Shown here: piece after piece, positions 11,901 through 18,587 of the stretch
Numbering within the stretch: the stretch's first letter is position 1
How the letters are laid out: each line of letters starts with the position of its first letter
Origin: a virus
DNA length: 64,000 bases
Reading direction: 5' to 3' (one strand)
Virus record (IMG/VR): IMGVR_UViG_3300021963_007714
Coordinates: 45,029-109,028 of that record
The notes under the pieces: model-generated
Told to the model about the DNA's origin: nothing
What the model saw: only the letters and a program-made list of their open reading frames with translations
The model's database searches: none
Position numbers and translations under genes: made by a program

Positions 11901-12067
11901 TAGGTAATAGTATATTAGGTGGTGGTGCTGCTCTAAGTCATCCAGCTAGTGATTTAAACAAGTACCCAGATGGTCCGGACATTCTAACACTATGTGCTCA
12001 AAATACTGGTGGTGTTACAACTAACAGTATTATTGCTCGTATTGGTTGGACAGAAGCTCAAGCTTAA
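8948..12067 (+). CDS. Large virion structural protein (fibre or tail-associated)
   Basis: This 1039-aa, Thr/Gly/Ser-rich protein starts at ATG 8948, 17 nt after the previous stop. The N-terminal 100 residues (MAKHIIQESYTFTPG, then a YNTSSMSSTDKLAILVEE segment) resemble the N-terminal domain of large structural proteins in T4-like cyanophages, from general recall of those families. Further on are repeated VTVTTKxxHGLxVGD and TVTTKFPHNLFTGANI motifs, typical of phage fibre modules that recur as short beta repeats. The C-terminal part contains STTGFPNSGTLIINASGN and a long region ending in ARIGWTEAQA. No enzymatic motif is seen. A rho-independent terminator follows directly. Confidence 0.7.
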   Translation: MAKHIIQESYTFTPGSNTIVLQNRFLRREQLVLITNVTTNTVIYNFADSALRATTFTTSIVANVETTTIVLNYNTSSMSSTDKLAILVEETNETFMPAEVYIDPVQKLRVSTPQSLIDTDFEYGVQPTKWETLNLMNNRPSGFYDPTAPVTITSVSGNGTRVVTVLLANTTGIIAGNPIYIQDTIDPNANGYFIIASVSTNVNFTYNAGANVTNGIIFDQTKTYVFNAIPYTGAGVAVTTTGGGSFVRSALNEVTVTTKDNHGLSVGDAIFVCNTTASSNPPNGAWFVRRTPTTNTFIYDTIADPTGTITAQASGSGLTVNTTVDASGRIIAVAVNAAGTLYAVGDIATISGGGGNARVKVTAIIPSATGSLVGAVNGVQVNQPGTGYSGASGVATTLNFSGGTLYVRPWGSAIHRPFDGGVYFTAGVPYHGNQLIRQTRRYFRYQSGKGIQFSTGSNMTSPFIVDNVTSSGSTVTVTTKFPHNLFTGANIRVSGCNESAYNGTFNVTFLTATTFSYTALSTPSASPATGSPTVQPNTWFGSFIRLGMFDNQNGFFFEYDGQALFACRRSSTNQLSGYVSALGTGEQSVTGVNSKWSSQLSPGDFIVVRGMSYTVVSIESDTAMTIYPDYRGTAIVPPTQLIISRTDTLRMQQNTWNIDKMDGTGESGFNIDINKMQMWYIDYTWYGAGAIRWGFRTQRGTVAYAHRLAHGNNMTEAYMRTGNLPARYEVSTIAPVTKLAATLSNSETGTITVASTTGFPNSGTLIINASGNTGAAIEYISYTGKTATTFTTLTRALTNLTGPQGLASGGGATTAQTFTFSATAPHSVSYFSPQCSNTISHWGSSVMMDGRFDDDKSIVFIAGMTTAYSNIGASVLVPLLSIRISPSVDSGLTGVIGARELVNRMQLVLRSAGIQTSGTNFLITGRLNARITGGTATSFTSAGGSSLAQVNYHASNNSVSGGEICFGAFTAPGVNVLDLSVVRDLGNSILGGGAALSHPASDLNKYPDGPDILTLCAQNTGGVTTNSIIARIGWTEAQA

Positions 12068-12086
12068 AAGCATAAGCATAGAAAAG

Positions 12087-12114
12087 AAGGCTGCTATACG
12101 CAGCCTTTCTTTTT
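12087..12114 (+). terminator. Rho-independent terminator after structural gene
   Basis: Perfect 8-bp stem AAGGCTGC / GCAGCCTT (12087-12094 with 12100-12107), loop TATAC, followed by TTCTTTTT. It separates the structural gene from the late promoter of the next gene. Confidence 0.85.
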
Positions 12115-12122
12115 AATAAATA
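12115..12122 (+). promoter_or_regulatory. T4-type late promoter (AATAAATA)
   Basis: AATAAATA differs from the T4 gp55/gp33-dependent late consensus TATAAATA at the first base. It ends 7 nt before the ATG at 12130. Since T4 late transcripts start about 6 nt downstream of the octamer, the mRNA would have almost no leader. Confidence 0.65.
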
Positions 12123-12129
12123 TAAGATC

Positions 12130-15100
12130 ATGCGATTAGAAGACATCAAAGAAGGCAGCAGAGTTGATCATCAACATCAATTCAAAGAGATGTTTGCTAG
12201 ATTCCTACCTATTGCTATAGAAATTCTCAATCTAAAATCTCTGCCTGAATTTCACTTTGAAGCATTTTTAGATCATCCTCAACAACCTACCTTCGGTATG
12301 TATGTCAACGGTGAAAATAAATTGTATGTAGGCCTAAGTGGTCGTCATCCTAATGACATCTTTAGAACCATAGCACATGAATTAACTCACTACAAACAAG
12401 ACACTGAACACATGCTGGATGATCGCAGCGGCGAGACTGGTAGTCCTATTGAAAACCAAGCCAATGCCATGGCTGGTATCATCATGCGTCATTTTAACAA
12501 AACCTATCCTGACTATCTTCGCAGTAAACCTGTTATGGAAGATATTGATGTCACTGATGAAAGTCTCAAAGGTTTGGCTGCTGCTGGACTAATAGGTCTA
12601 GGCATGTTAGGTGGTCCCAAAGATGTAGCCAGTGGTAACCTACCACAAGACCTACAAAAGGCACAGCAGCAACACCGTGTTCAAATGGCTAAGAAACCTA
12701 TGGCCAAACCCGCAGCGACAAAACCAGCAGCAGCTAAACCTTTACCAGCTAAAGCGACCCCTTTGTTAAAAGTAGCCAAGGCTAATGGTATTAAAGGCGT
12801 AGAACTAGCACAGTTTTTGGCACAAATGGAACATGAAAGTCTTGACTTTAAGAAGATGAAGGAGTTAGGTAAATCGACCTACTTCAACAAATATGATCCA
12901 AAACATAACCCTAAATTAGCTAATAAATTAGGAAACAAATTCAAGGGTGACGGACTACAATTTAGAGGTCGTGGCTTTATACAATTAACAGGCAGAGAAA
13001 ACTATACACAGGCCAGTCGTGACATATTTGGTGATGATAGGTTAGTTAAGAAACCAGACCTAGCAGCACAGCCAGATATAGCAGCACGTATAGCAGTATG
13101 GTATTGGACTGATCGTGTGAAACCTTTGGTCAAAGACTTTTCAGATACTACTCGTGTTACAAAGATTATCAATGGTGGACTAAACGGACTTGAAGATAGA
13201 GAAAATAATTTCAGAGACTATATGGCCAGTCTTGGCCTAATGGAAAAATGGTCAATGAAGTATAAAAAGAGTATCAATTGCGCCAATCCCAAAGGGTTCA
13301 GTCAGCGTGCTCACTGTCAAGGTCGTAAGAAAACAGAAGATGTAGAACAAGATCCAGGAGATCCTATACCTTTTCCAGCAGGCACTACTTCGGTAGATGT
13401 TAGTGATCCCTATGATTGGTATAAACTAGGCATGGTAATAAGTGATCTAGATGATGCCAATCCTCAAGCATTTGGACGAGGTGGTCCCAGCACTGTGATT
13501 GCCTTTGGCAGTGAAGATGAAGAACATAGACTGCTGCCATACCTTAAAAGACTTGGACTTAAACTAAAAGACATTGACAAACCCAGTGACACTAGAAAAA
13601 TTGTGCCCGCCAAGGCTGTGTTAGACAAATTGGAAGAAGGTTTTAAACTAGACGAACTTAATATTAATCAAACGCTGGCCTTTATCAAACAGGCACATGG
13701 TGATCAACTCTATGGCAAACTGCCCTATTGGACCCATCCTCGTGCTGTAGCCATGACAGGCAAAAAGATCTTTGGCAACAAGTTTAATAGTGATGCTGTA
13801 AAGGTTGCCTTCTTACATGATGTGGTAGAAGATACTAATATAAGTATAGATGAATTAGGCAAGTTAGACTTTTCACCACAGGTCATTGAAGCAGTGAGCC
13901 TGCTGACAAAGAACAAGACATTGACCTATCGTCAAAATATAGAAAACATTATCAACAGCGGCAACCCTTTGGCCATGATGGTCAAATATGCTGACAACTA
14001 TGAAAACTATTCAGGTGATAAGAGCGACTGGGATTCTGCTCGAGCAGCCAGCAGTCAAAAGAAATACTTGATGAGCCTTAATATGTTAGGGAGTAAGTTA
14101 GGTGTAAAACATCACGAGCAAAATTTAAAAGAACTAGGAACTACACAATATAAAGTAACAGAACCTAGAGACATGGTCAACGTTGATTTTAGATCCAAGC
14201 AAATTACCTACAAAGTTTTTAAATTCAAAGTAGATAAGCAGGTATTTCTAATTGTGCTCACTGTAAAAGACCAGGCAATGCCGGGCTCTAAGAAAAAGGT
14301 TCCAACCCTAAATGTAGCGTTTGGTAGGCAAGATAAAAACGGTTGGGACGTTGACGATATTGACACTAACCTAACTGGTGATAATCAAAATCAATTTCAA
14401 ATCTATTCCACTGTGATCAAGGCCATACAAAAGTTTATTACTCAATTGAATCCTAATGTAGCACAAATTATAATAAAAGGAGACAATGAGAGACAACAGG
14501 TAATGTATGATAGATTTTTTAATTCACGCTACTTGGAGAAATTTTTTCCAGGTTGGCAATTAAACCCAACAACTAAAACTCTAATAAAAAATCAAAGTCA
14601 AAATTTAAAGGAACTTTTGGACCCTAAATTAGCCATAGATCTTGATTGGGCAGAGGGTAGTGATTATATTGCTGCCAGAGGTTATGTCACAGTGACTGAT
14701 CAATATGGCAACAAAGAAGATGTAGAATTAGAAGTAGAATTCGGGGAATTTCCACAAAGAAATCGTAAAGAATACGAAGTTCAATTTAAAGTAGGCGATA
14801 GTTATGATATAACAGGTGGTGGCAACGCTAATGTGATTTTTGCCACGGTTATACAGGCCTGTAAAGATTTCGTGGAAATGTATAAACCAGATCGATTATT
14901 CTTCACAGCAAAAGAGCAGTCTAGAGCAAGAATGTATGATACACTGACTAAACGTGTGGCCAAGCAGGTAGGATGGCACGTTATACCATTTGATGAAATA
15001 CAAAAGGATCCATTGTATAGAAATAACAGTGATAATGGGTTCGTGTTTGTCATAGGGAAAGGTGCTGCACCTGAAAAATGGTCCAGTGCTCAACAGCCAC

Positions 15101-15519
15101 AACACGGTAGTTTTATGCCTATTTTCTATGTATATAATGTAGATAAAGATACACCTACTGTGGCAGTTAAGGTTAGGGCCCCAAATAGGGAGACTGCTGT
15201 TCAGCACGCTATGAAAATAGAACCCAGTTTTAAAGATTTGGATTTAATGCAGATACACGCCTTGAACAGCCTACCCAAGCGTGAAGTCACTGATGTAATA
15301 GATGGTGGCACAGCAGAAGATCCTAGAAAGGTAGGAGAAAACTTTGCTGATGGTAAGAATCCACAGGATAAAGGTGATAGTGGTAGACACGGCATAAAAA
15401 AAGGTATTACAATAGCACAACTAAAAAAGATTAGATCCAGTGACTCAGCCAGTCCAAGAAAAAAGCAGTTGGCACACTGGCAGATCAATATGAGACAGGG
15501 GCGTAGTAAAAAAGGATAA
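12130..15519 (+). CDS. Capsid-targeted multidomain effector protein: Zn-protease motif, GH19 lysozyme, RelA/SpoT-type HD, repeated C-terminal module
   Basis: 1129 aa. The N-terminus MRLEDIKEG matches T4 capsid-targeting sequences, with an IxE|G site for prohead protease cleavage. Domains in order: HELTH zinc-protease motif at 83-87; Ala/Pro/Lys linker around 190-210; GH19-like glycosidase about 212-345 with candidate catalytic Glu236 and the FRGRGFIQLTG motif from 278; a Cys/His NCANPKGFSQRAHC motif at 383-396; HD hydrolase about 510-650 with H536, H563-D564, E567-D568 and D622, the residues expected in SpoT/MESH1-type (p)ppGpp hydrolases; then two related modules (about 670-820 and 830-1000), each preceded by QNLKEL; and a basic C-terminus. 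LEE|G at 501-504 and LKE at 666-668 and 826-828 also fit the LxE cleavage rule. I infer a packaged, possibly processed and injected protein. A baseplate lysozyme fusion is the alternative. Confidence 0.75.
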   Translation: MRLEDIKEGSRVDHQHQFKEMFARFLPIAIEILNLKSLPEFHFEAFLDHPQQPTFGMYVNGENKLYVGLSGRHPNDIFRTIAHELTHYKQDTEHMLDDRSGETGSPIENQANAMAGIIMRHFNKTYPDYLRSKPVMEDIDVTDESLKGLAAAGLIGLGMLGGPKDVASGNLPQDLQKAQQQHRVQMAKKPMAKPAATKPAAAKPLPAKATPLLKVAKANGIKGVELAQFLAQMEHESLDFKKMKELGKSTYFNKYDPKHNPKLANKLGNKFKGDGLQFRGRGFIQLTGRENYTQASRDIFGDDRLVKKPDLAAQPDIAARIAVWYWTDRVKPLVKDFSDTTRVTKIINGGLNGLEDRENNFRDYMASLGLMEKWSMKYKKSINCANPKGFSQRAHCQGRKKTEDVEQDPGDPIPFPAGTTSVDVSDPYDWYKLGMVISDLDDANPQAFGRGGPSTVIAFGSEDEEHRLLPYLKRLGLKLKDIDKPSDTRKIVPAKAVLDKLEEGFKLDELNINQTLAFIKQAHGDQLYGKLPYWTHPRAVAMTGKKIFGNKFNSDAVKVAFLHDVVEDTNISIDELGKLDFSPQVIEAVSLLTKNKTLTYRQNIENIINSGNPLAMMVKYADNYENYSGDKSDWDSARAASSQKKYLMSLNMLGSKLGVKHHEQNLKELGTTQYKVTEPRDMVNVDFRSKQITYKVFKFKVDKQVFLIVLTVKDQAMPGSKKKVPTLNVAFGRQDKNGWDVDDIDTNLTGDNQNQFQIYSTVIKAIQKFITQLNPNVAQIIIKGDNERQQVMYDRFFNSRYLEKFFPGWQLNPTTKTLIKNQSQNLKELLDPKLAIDLDWAEGSDYIAARGYVTVTDQYGNKEDVELEVEFGEFPQRNRKEYEVQFKVGDSYDITGGGNANVIFATVIQACKDFVEMYKPDRLFFTAKEQSRARMYDTLTKRVAKQVGWHVIPFDEIQKDPLYRNNSDNGFVFVIGKGAAPEKWSSAQQPQHGSFMPIFYVYNVDKDTPTVAVKVRAPNRETAVQHAMKIEPSFKDLDLMQIHALNSLPKREVTDVIDGGTAEDPRKVGENFADGKNPQDKGDSGRHGIKKGITIAQLKKIRSSDSASPRKKQLAHWQINMRQGRSKKG

Positions 15520-15521
15520 CG

Positions 15522-15734
15522 ATGTTTCTAAATACCATAGCAGTAATTTTTATTACGTATGCCATTTTAATTTTATTTTCAACCAAAGACGGAATTAGCA
15601 AGCAGGTAAGACAAGCCCTGGGCCCAGAAGATTTGGAAAGACTTCAAACTGAGCTCGACTATCGCGAATATTGGGCTGTTTTATTATTCCTATTTGGTTT
15701 ATTAATCTTACTACCTAAATTAATAATGTGGTAA
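15522..15734 (+). CDS. Small two-span membrane protein
   Basis: 70 aa, starting 2 nt after the preceding stop with AAGGA just upstream. It has two hydrophobic segments (about residues 4-20 and 50-68) separated by a charged stretch containing QVRQALGPEDLERLQTELDYREY. The topology would suit a holin-like or accessory membrane protein, but nothing specific identifies it. It is probably co-transcribed with the 1129-aa gene and ends in a bidirectional terminator. Confidence 0.6.
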   Translation: MFLNTIAVIFITYAILILFSTKDGISKQVRQALGPEDLERLQTELDYREYWAVLLFLFGLLILLPKLIMW

Positions 15735-15758
15735 AAAAAGGGCCTTATGGCCCTTTAA
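15733..15758. terminator. Bidirectional terminator between convergent genes
   Basis: AAAGGGCC-TTAT-GGCCCTTT (737-744 with 749-756) is flanked by an A-run on one side and T/A on the other. It sits between the forward gene ending at 15734 and the reverse-strand gene ending at 15776, so it can serve both strands. Confidence 0.85.
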
Positions 15759-15775
15759 ATCTCTATGAGATAGGT

Positions 15776-16063
15776 TTATCTTCTGCCGCCTGCAGCATTA
15801 ACAAATTGATACATTTTTTCAGCAGTCTCTAGAACTTTGTCTAGTCCCGGGAACTCAGGCATACCAACTGATGTTACAATCTGACCTGTCTTTTCGTCAC
15901 GTTTGACAGAGCTTTCCCAACCTTGCCATTTGTAGGTATATTCAGCTTGGACAAGATCTTTTGCCATGGCTAGGATGTCGGTGCGGATTTCATATCCGTT
16001 CTTATTGAACTTTACTTCGGGCATTTTTAATTCTGGTAAAATACGATCTGAATTAGACATCAT
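15776..16063 (-). CDS. Small conserved-type phage protein (promoter-distal gene of reverse cluster)
   Basis: 95 aa. The start was set at the ATG at 16063 because TAAGGAG lies just upstream; a longer in-frame extension has no such site. A central YEIRTDILAMAKDLVQAEYT helix followed by YKWQGWE is the most distinctive part and recalls small proteins of T4-like marine phages (recall only). The C-terminal helix has VLETAEKMYQFVNAAGG. It lies 30 nt downstream of the phasin-like gene, probably on the same late transcript. Function unknown. Confidence 0.7.
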   Translation of the reverse strand: MMSNSDRILPELKMPEVKFNKNGYEIRTDILAMAKDLVQAEYTYKWQGWESSVKRDEKTGQIVTSVGMPEFPGLDKVLETAEKMYQFVNAAGGRR

Positions 16064-16092
16064 TTTCTCCTTATGTGTGTATGTCTTTATTG

Positions 16093-16383
16093 TTAGGATT
16101 TTTGTGCTGCACGACTTTGCGCAGACCAGGCATCCCAACCTGCCTTGAACCAGTCAATGCTAAAAGGATTGACCAATTTTTCTACTTTGGTATGTAAAAT
16201 TTCTCTGCCACATGTTGATATAATATTGCTTGTGGCTTCTATAGCAGAGTGCAAAAATTTAGTTTGTGCATCTATATAGATAATCATGTCTGCTTTGATA
16301 TCTTGATGACGCACATATTTTTCTACAAATTGTCGCTTGGCATTCTGCATGCTGTCGATAAACAGTAAAGGTTGATTAAACAT
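16093..16383 (-). CDS. Helical protein, weakly phasin-like
   Basis: 96 aa, starting at ATG 16383 behind GGGAGA and about 35 nt downstream of a perfect reverse-strand late promoter. The sequence is predicted almost wholly helical, with YIDAQTKFLHSAIEATSNI and a C-terminal WFKAGWDAWSAQSRAAQ. That composition and pattern recall phasins, the proteins that coat polyhydroxyalkanoate granules, but the match is weak and no diagnostic motif exists. If correct, it would act at host storage granules. Otherwise it is an unknown helical late protein. Confidence 0.6.
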   Translation of the reverse strand: MFNQPLLFIDSMQNAKRQFVEKYVRHQDIKADMIIYIDAQTKFLHSAIEATSNIISTCGREILHTKVEKLVNPFSIDWFKAGWDAWSAQSRAAQKS

Positions 16384-16417
16384 TGTTGTCTCCCTGTGTG
16401 TATAATAGTATACGGTG

Positions 16418-16564
16418 TTATTTATATATGTCAATAGATCTTGGCTTAAAATTTATTCTAGTAAAATCCCATTCCTCACCTAAAACCGGTTTACGTTCTA
16501 ACATTTCGTCAATAGCCACTACCATTAATAAAAAAGCAAATATCATTATTGAAGTTATAATCAT
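16418..16564 (-). CDS. Tiny single-span membrane protein
   Basis: 48 aa, overlapping the upstream gene by ATGA (16561-16564). A hydrophobic N-terminus (MIITSIMIFAFLLMVVAI) precedes a charged tail with DEMLERKPVLGEEWDF. Its last codons lie inside the late promoter octamer of the next gene, a very tight packing. Translational coupling across the ATGA overlaps supports it as a real gene. Function unknown. Confidence 0.55.
   Translation of the reverse strand: MIITSIMIFAFLLMVVAIDEMLERKPVLGEEWDFTRINFKPRSIDIYK
16419..16426 (-). promoter_or_regulatory. T4-type late promoter (TATAAATA, reverse strand)
   Basis: Perfect TATAAATA on the reverse strand, ending 35 nt before the phasin-like start at 16383. 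It overlaps the 3' end of the upstream tiny gene. Confidence 0.8.
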
Positions 16565-16668
16565 TTGTTCATTAACCTCACAGCACTTTGCCACTTACCA
16601 CGGCGAGTTAGGTGACTGGCCAATAGTCCAGAGCACCATACATCATAAATCAACTTTAATATTTTCAT
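16561..16668 (-). CDS. Tiny basic protein in reverse cluster
   Basis: 35 aa. The ATG at 16668 is preferred over the one at 16674 because AAAGGAG then has a 7-nt spacing and the start forms an ATGA overlap with the preceding stop. The sequence (MKILKLIYDVWCSGLLAS, then HLTRRGKWQSAVRLMNK) looks like a short amphipathic helix plus a basic tail, in the style of small DUF1127-like bacterial proteins. That similarity is loose. Function unknown. Confidence 0.5.
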   Translation of the reverse strand: MKILKLIYDVWCSGLLASHLTRRGKWQSAVRLMNK

Positions 16669-16778
16669 TGCCATGCTCCTTTATTATGGGTGGTCATATA
16701 TCTACGGGCACGAGCTCGGCCGCTGGCTTCTAGGACTAGAAATATTTTGTGAAATACTGCTAAGATATAGGTAATCAT
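16665..16778 (-). CDS. Tiny amphipathic protein in reverse cluster
   Basis: 37 aa, beginning MITYILAVFHKIFLVLEA and continuing with an Arg-rich SGRARARRYM segment. It starts 4 nt after the DUF3563-like stop and ends in an ATGA overlap with the next gene. The hydrophobic-then-basic layout suggests membrane association. No family can be assigned with confidence. Confidence 0.5.
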   Translation of the reverse strand: MITYILAVFHKIFLVLEASGRARARRYMTTHNKGAWQ

Positions 16779-16782
16779 TTTA

Positions 16783-16953
16783 TTATTCCTTATGGGATTT
16801 GTATTCATACTCTTTCATATAATTTTCAAGAGTGGCTGCATCTGTAATGCTTTTTGTGCTTAAATATTGATCCAGTCTGCTCTGGTAAGAATCAGATGGA
16901 AACATCTCAGCAAGGCGCTCAAGGATATTGAGCATTATAGTTGATATAGACAT
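16783..16953 (-). CDS. Small DUF3563-like protein, first gene of reverse cluster
   Basis: 56 aa. The ATG at 16953 is preceded by TAGGAGAAATATAACAA. The body (LERLAEMFPSDSYQSRLDQYL followed by TDAATLENYMKEYEY) matches the general pattern of DUF3563, small proteins common in betaproteobacteria with a QxRxxxYLxxxxDxxxLExR core. It heads a run of six short reverse-strand genes with overlapping or near-overlapping ends. If the match is right it hints at a betaproteobacterial host. Function unknown. Confidence 0.6.
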   Translation of the reverse strand: MSISTIMLNILERLAEMFPSDSYQSRLDQYLSTKSITDAATLENYMKEYEYKSHKE

Positions 16954-17053
16954 TTGTTATATTTCTCCTATATGTATATGTGTATATGATTATATTTAGC
17001 GCAGTTTTTGTTGCGATGCCACATTATAAATGTTTTTTTAATCAGTGTCTAGC

Positions 17054-17061
17054 GATAAATA
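17054..17061 (+). promoter_or_regulatory. T4-type late promoter variant (GATAAATA)
   Basis: GATAAATA lies 17 nt before a TTG start at 17079, with a GGAG ribosome binding site between them. It supports choosing the internal TTG over an upstream ATG at 16980. Confidence 0.6.
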
Positions 17062-17078
17062 GTTTTGGAGAACTAAAA

Positions 17079-17336
17079 TTGAAAAAAGTTACTAAAAGCT
17101 TATTAGAAGAACTTAATAGTATATCTTCAAAGCGTGATAAAGAAGCTATAATAGAAAGTCGTGCTACCCATGTCATCAATAGTGCCATCAATCTGTTGCA
17201 GTTGATAAAAGAAAATTATAATGAAACTGACGCAGGTGAATTAGAAAGAAGATTATTAAACAGCATAAAAGGGTCGGATCCTAATAAGTTTTCTAGAGGT
17301 ATTAGAAAGTTGAAAGAAACAAAAGCTAGGCAATGA
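17079..17336 (+). CDS. Small conserved-type T4-like phage protein, unknown function
   Basis: 85 aa starting at TTG 17079, 8 nt after GGAG and downstream of a late promoter. The longer in-frame ATG at 16980 would place the promoter inside the gene and adds residues unlike the rest. The protein is helical and charged (KSLLEELNSISSKRDKEAI, THVINSAINLLQLIKENY, GIRKLKETKAR). Close-looking proteins occur in T4-like cyanophages by my recall, without known function. Confidence 0.7.
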   Translation: MKKVTKSLLEELNSISSKRDKEAIIESRATHVINSAINLLQLIKENYNETDAGELERRLLNSIKGSDPNKFSRGIRKLKETKARQ

Positions 17337-17356
17337 GTTATTTTTATTACAACTGG

Positions 17357-17364
17357 AATAAATA
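17357..17364 (+). promoter_or_regulatory. T4-type late promoter variant (AATAAATA)
   Basis: AATAAATA with a 46-nt gap to the ATG at 17411. The leader contains AAGGAG (17398-17403) as ribosome binding site. Confidence 0.55.
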
Positions 17365-17410
17365 AACATATTAGCATCACGGAATGCTTGCCAATTAAGG
17401 AGAAATTAAA

Positions 17411-17818
17411 ATGGCTGAGTTAGTTAAAAAGAATGAATCTGTAGCACTTCCTTTGTTCAAGAATGGTGTTAGCCTACAGTTTTTCAAAGTTACATTTGCA
17501 TCAGACGTTAGCGCAAAGCTTGCTGCTACTACTGCTGGTGTTAAGAGCCCAGTAGTACAGGCTTTAGAAGCAATTCAAGCTCGTGTAAGCGTTGAAGTTA
17601 TGGCCCCATTACAAACAGGTGGTACAGTATTACCTATCGCCGTAGCTGCGATTGGTGGTGATTACCCAAGTGATAACTATGATGGTACAAGTGGTAACGA
17701 AACACTAGCTGCTTATCTACAGACATTAGTTCAGGCTGCTGGTACAACTACAGGTTCTTTACAAAGCGTAGCAAATACAGCAACAACTGTTCTAGCAGGT
17801 TGGCCAGCACTGGCTTAA
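17411..17818 (+). CDS. Probable abundant late structural protein
   Basis: 135 aa, Ala/Thr/Val-rich, starting at ATG 17411 behind a strong AAGGAG. It has its own late promoter and its own strong terminator, an arrangement fitting a highly expressed single-gene unit. The sequence (VALPLFKNGVSLQFFKVTF, then ALEAIQARVSVEVMAPLQTGG) shows no enzyme motif. A small head decoration or internal protein is a reasonable guess only. Confidence 0.65.
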   Translation: MAELVKKNESVALPLFKNGVSLQFFKVTFASDVSAKLAATTAGVKSPVVQALEAIQARVSVEVMAPLQTGGTVLPIAVAAIGGDYPSDNYDGTSGNETLAAYLQTLVQAAGTTTGSLQSVANTATTVLAGWPALA

Positions 17819-17837
17819 TTTTGCTCATGAGCAATTC

Positions 17838-17861
17838 AAAAGCGGCTTCGGCCGCTTTTTT
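17838..17861 (+). terminator. Rho-independent terminator with UUCG loop
   Basis: AAAAGCGGC-TTCG-GCCGCTTTTTT: a stem of about 9 bp closed by a C(UUCG)G tetraloop and followed by T6. The strongest terminator in the window. Confidence 0.92.
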
Positions 17862-17865
17862 GTGC

Positions 17866-17873
17866 TATAAATA
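17866..17873 (+). promoter_or_regulatory. T4-type late promoter (TATAAATA)
   Basis: Perfect octamer directly after the terminator, 21 nt before the ATG at 17895. Confidence 0.8.
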
Positions 17874-17894
17874 TCGTAAAATAGGTATTTAATT

Positions 17895-18320
17895 ATGCAC
17901 ACAGTAGAAATACAAACTCTAATTGACATAACAGAAACTGGCGTAAATCGTCCTCATAGAGATCGTATGAAGGAATATGACCAGCAGAGAAATTTTATAA
18001 CTTTGAAACAATGCCTAGAACTACGTTCTAATATAAGTTATACAATAGATCCTGTTATGGAAATAAAAGATGTAAAAGGCCTAGAATTTGGATCGAAATA
18101 CAAGGGAAAACAGGCTATATGGACGTTTAGATTTTCAACTGATAGAAGTAATGTGTACACGGACGATTATGATGAATTAGGATTATTAATTAATGATTTA
18201 CATGGAGTTCCTATTATTCAAAATCTTACCGAATCGATAAATATTGAAAAGCCCATATTCGATTTAAAGAATTTGGAATACAAAAATACACTCATTAAGG
18301 CACTTAAAGGCATTTTTTAG
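17895..18320 (+). CDS. Conserved-type T4-like phage protein, unknown function
   Basis: 141 aa, first gene behind a perfect late promoter. A TLIDITETGVNRPHRDRMKEYDQQRNF N-terminus (given here in part) and a TLKQCLELRSNISY segment are distinctive and, by recall, shared with hypothetical late proteins of T4-like cyanophages. It has mixed alpha/beta character and no membrane segment or catalytic motif. It leads a group of small late genes that includes capsid-targeted proteins. Confidence 0.65.
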   Translation: MHTVEIQTLIDITETGVNRPHRDRMKEYDQQRNFITLKQCLELRSNISYTIDPVMEIKDVKGLEFGSKYKGKQAIWTFRFSTDRSNVYTDDYDELGLLINDLHGVPIIQNLTESINIEKPIFDLKNLEYKNTLIKALKGIF

Positions 18321-18350
18321 GCATCGCAGTATTATATCTAGGAGAGTTAA

Positions 18351-18587
18351 GTGTCTGGACCAACAGATATTGAAAAAGAAAATCTTGAGGCACATGTAGA
18401 ACTTTGTGCTGTCAGATATAAAGAAATAGAAAATAGATTAAGTGCGATTGAGGGCAGTGTTTCTAGCCTCAAAAAAACTGTAGAAGAAAGCCACATGAAT
18501 ACTATTAAAGTTTTAATAGGAACAGCTGGCACAGTAGTTGCCAGTGTGTTAGGTGTTTTAGTTGTCGTTCTACAGAAAATGTCATGA
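18351..18587 (+). CDS. Coiled-coil plus C-terminal membrane anchor protein (XhlA-like layout)
   Basis: 78 aa from a GTG at 18351 behind AGGAGAG. Residues 5-50 form a predicted coiled coil (ENLEAHVELCAVRYKEIENR, SAIEGSVSSLKKTVEE). Residues 53-75 form one transmembrane helix. This soluble-coil then C-terminal-span layout matches XhlA-type hemolysin/holin-associated phage proteins, so a role at the membrane during lysis is possible. Its stop overlaps the next start (ATGA at 18584-18587). Confidence 0.6.
   Translation: MSGPTDIEKENLEAHVELCAVRYKEIENRLSAIEGSVSSLKKTVEESHMNTIKVLIGTAGTVVASVLGVLVVVLQKMS

Noticed and set aside
16383-16733. Forward-strand open frame of 116 codons
   Set aside because: It is antisense to four overlapping reverse-strand tiny genes that have ribosome binding sites, ATGA overlaps and a late promoter; the forward frame has none of these.
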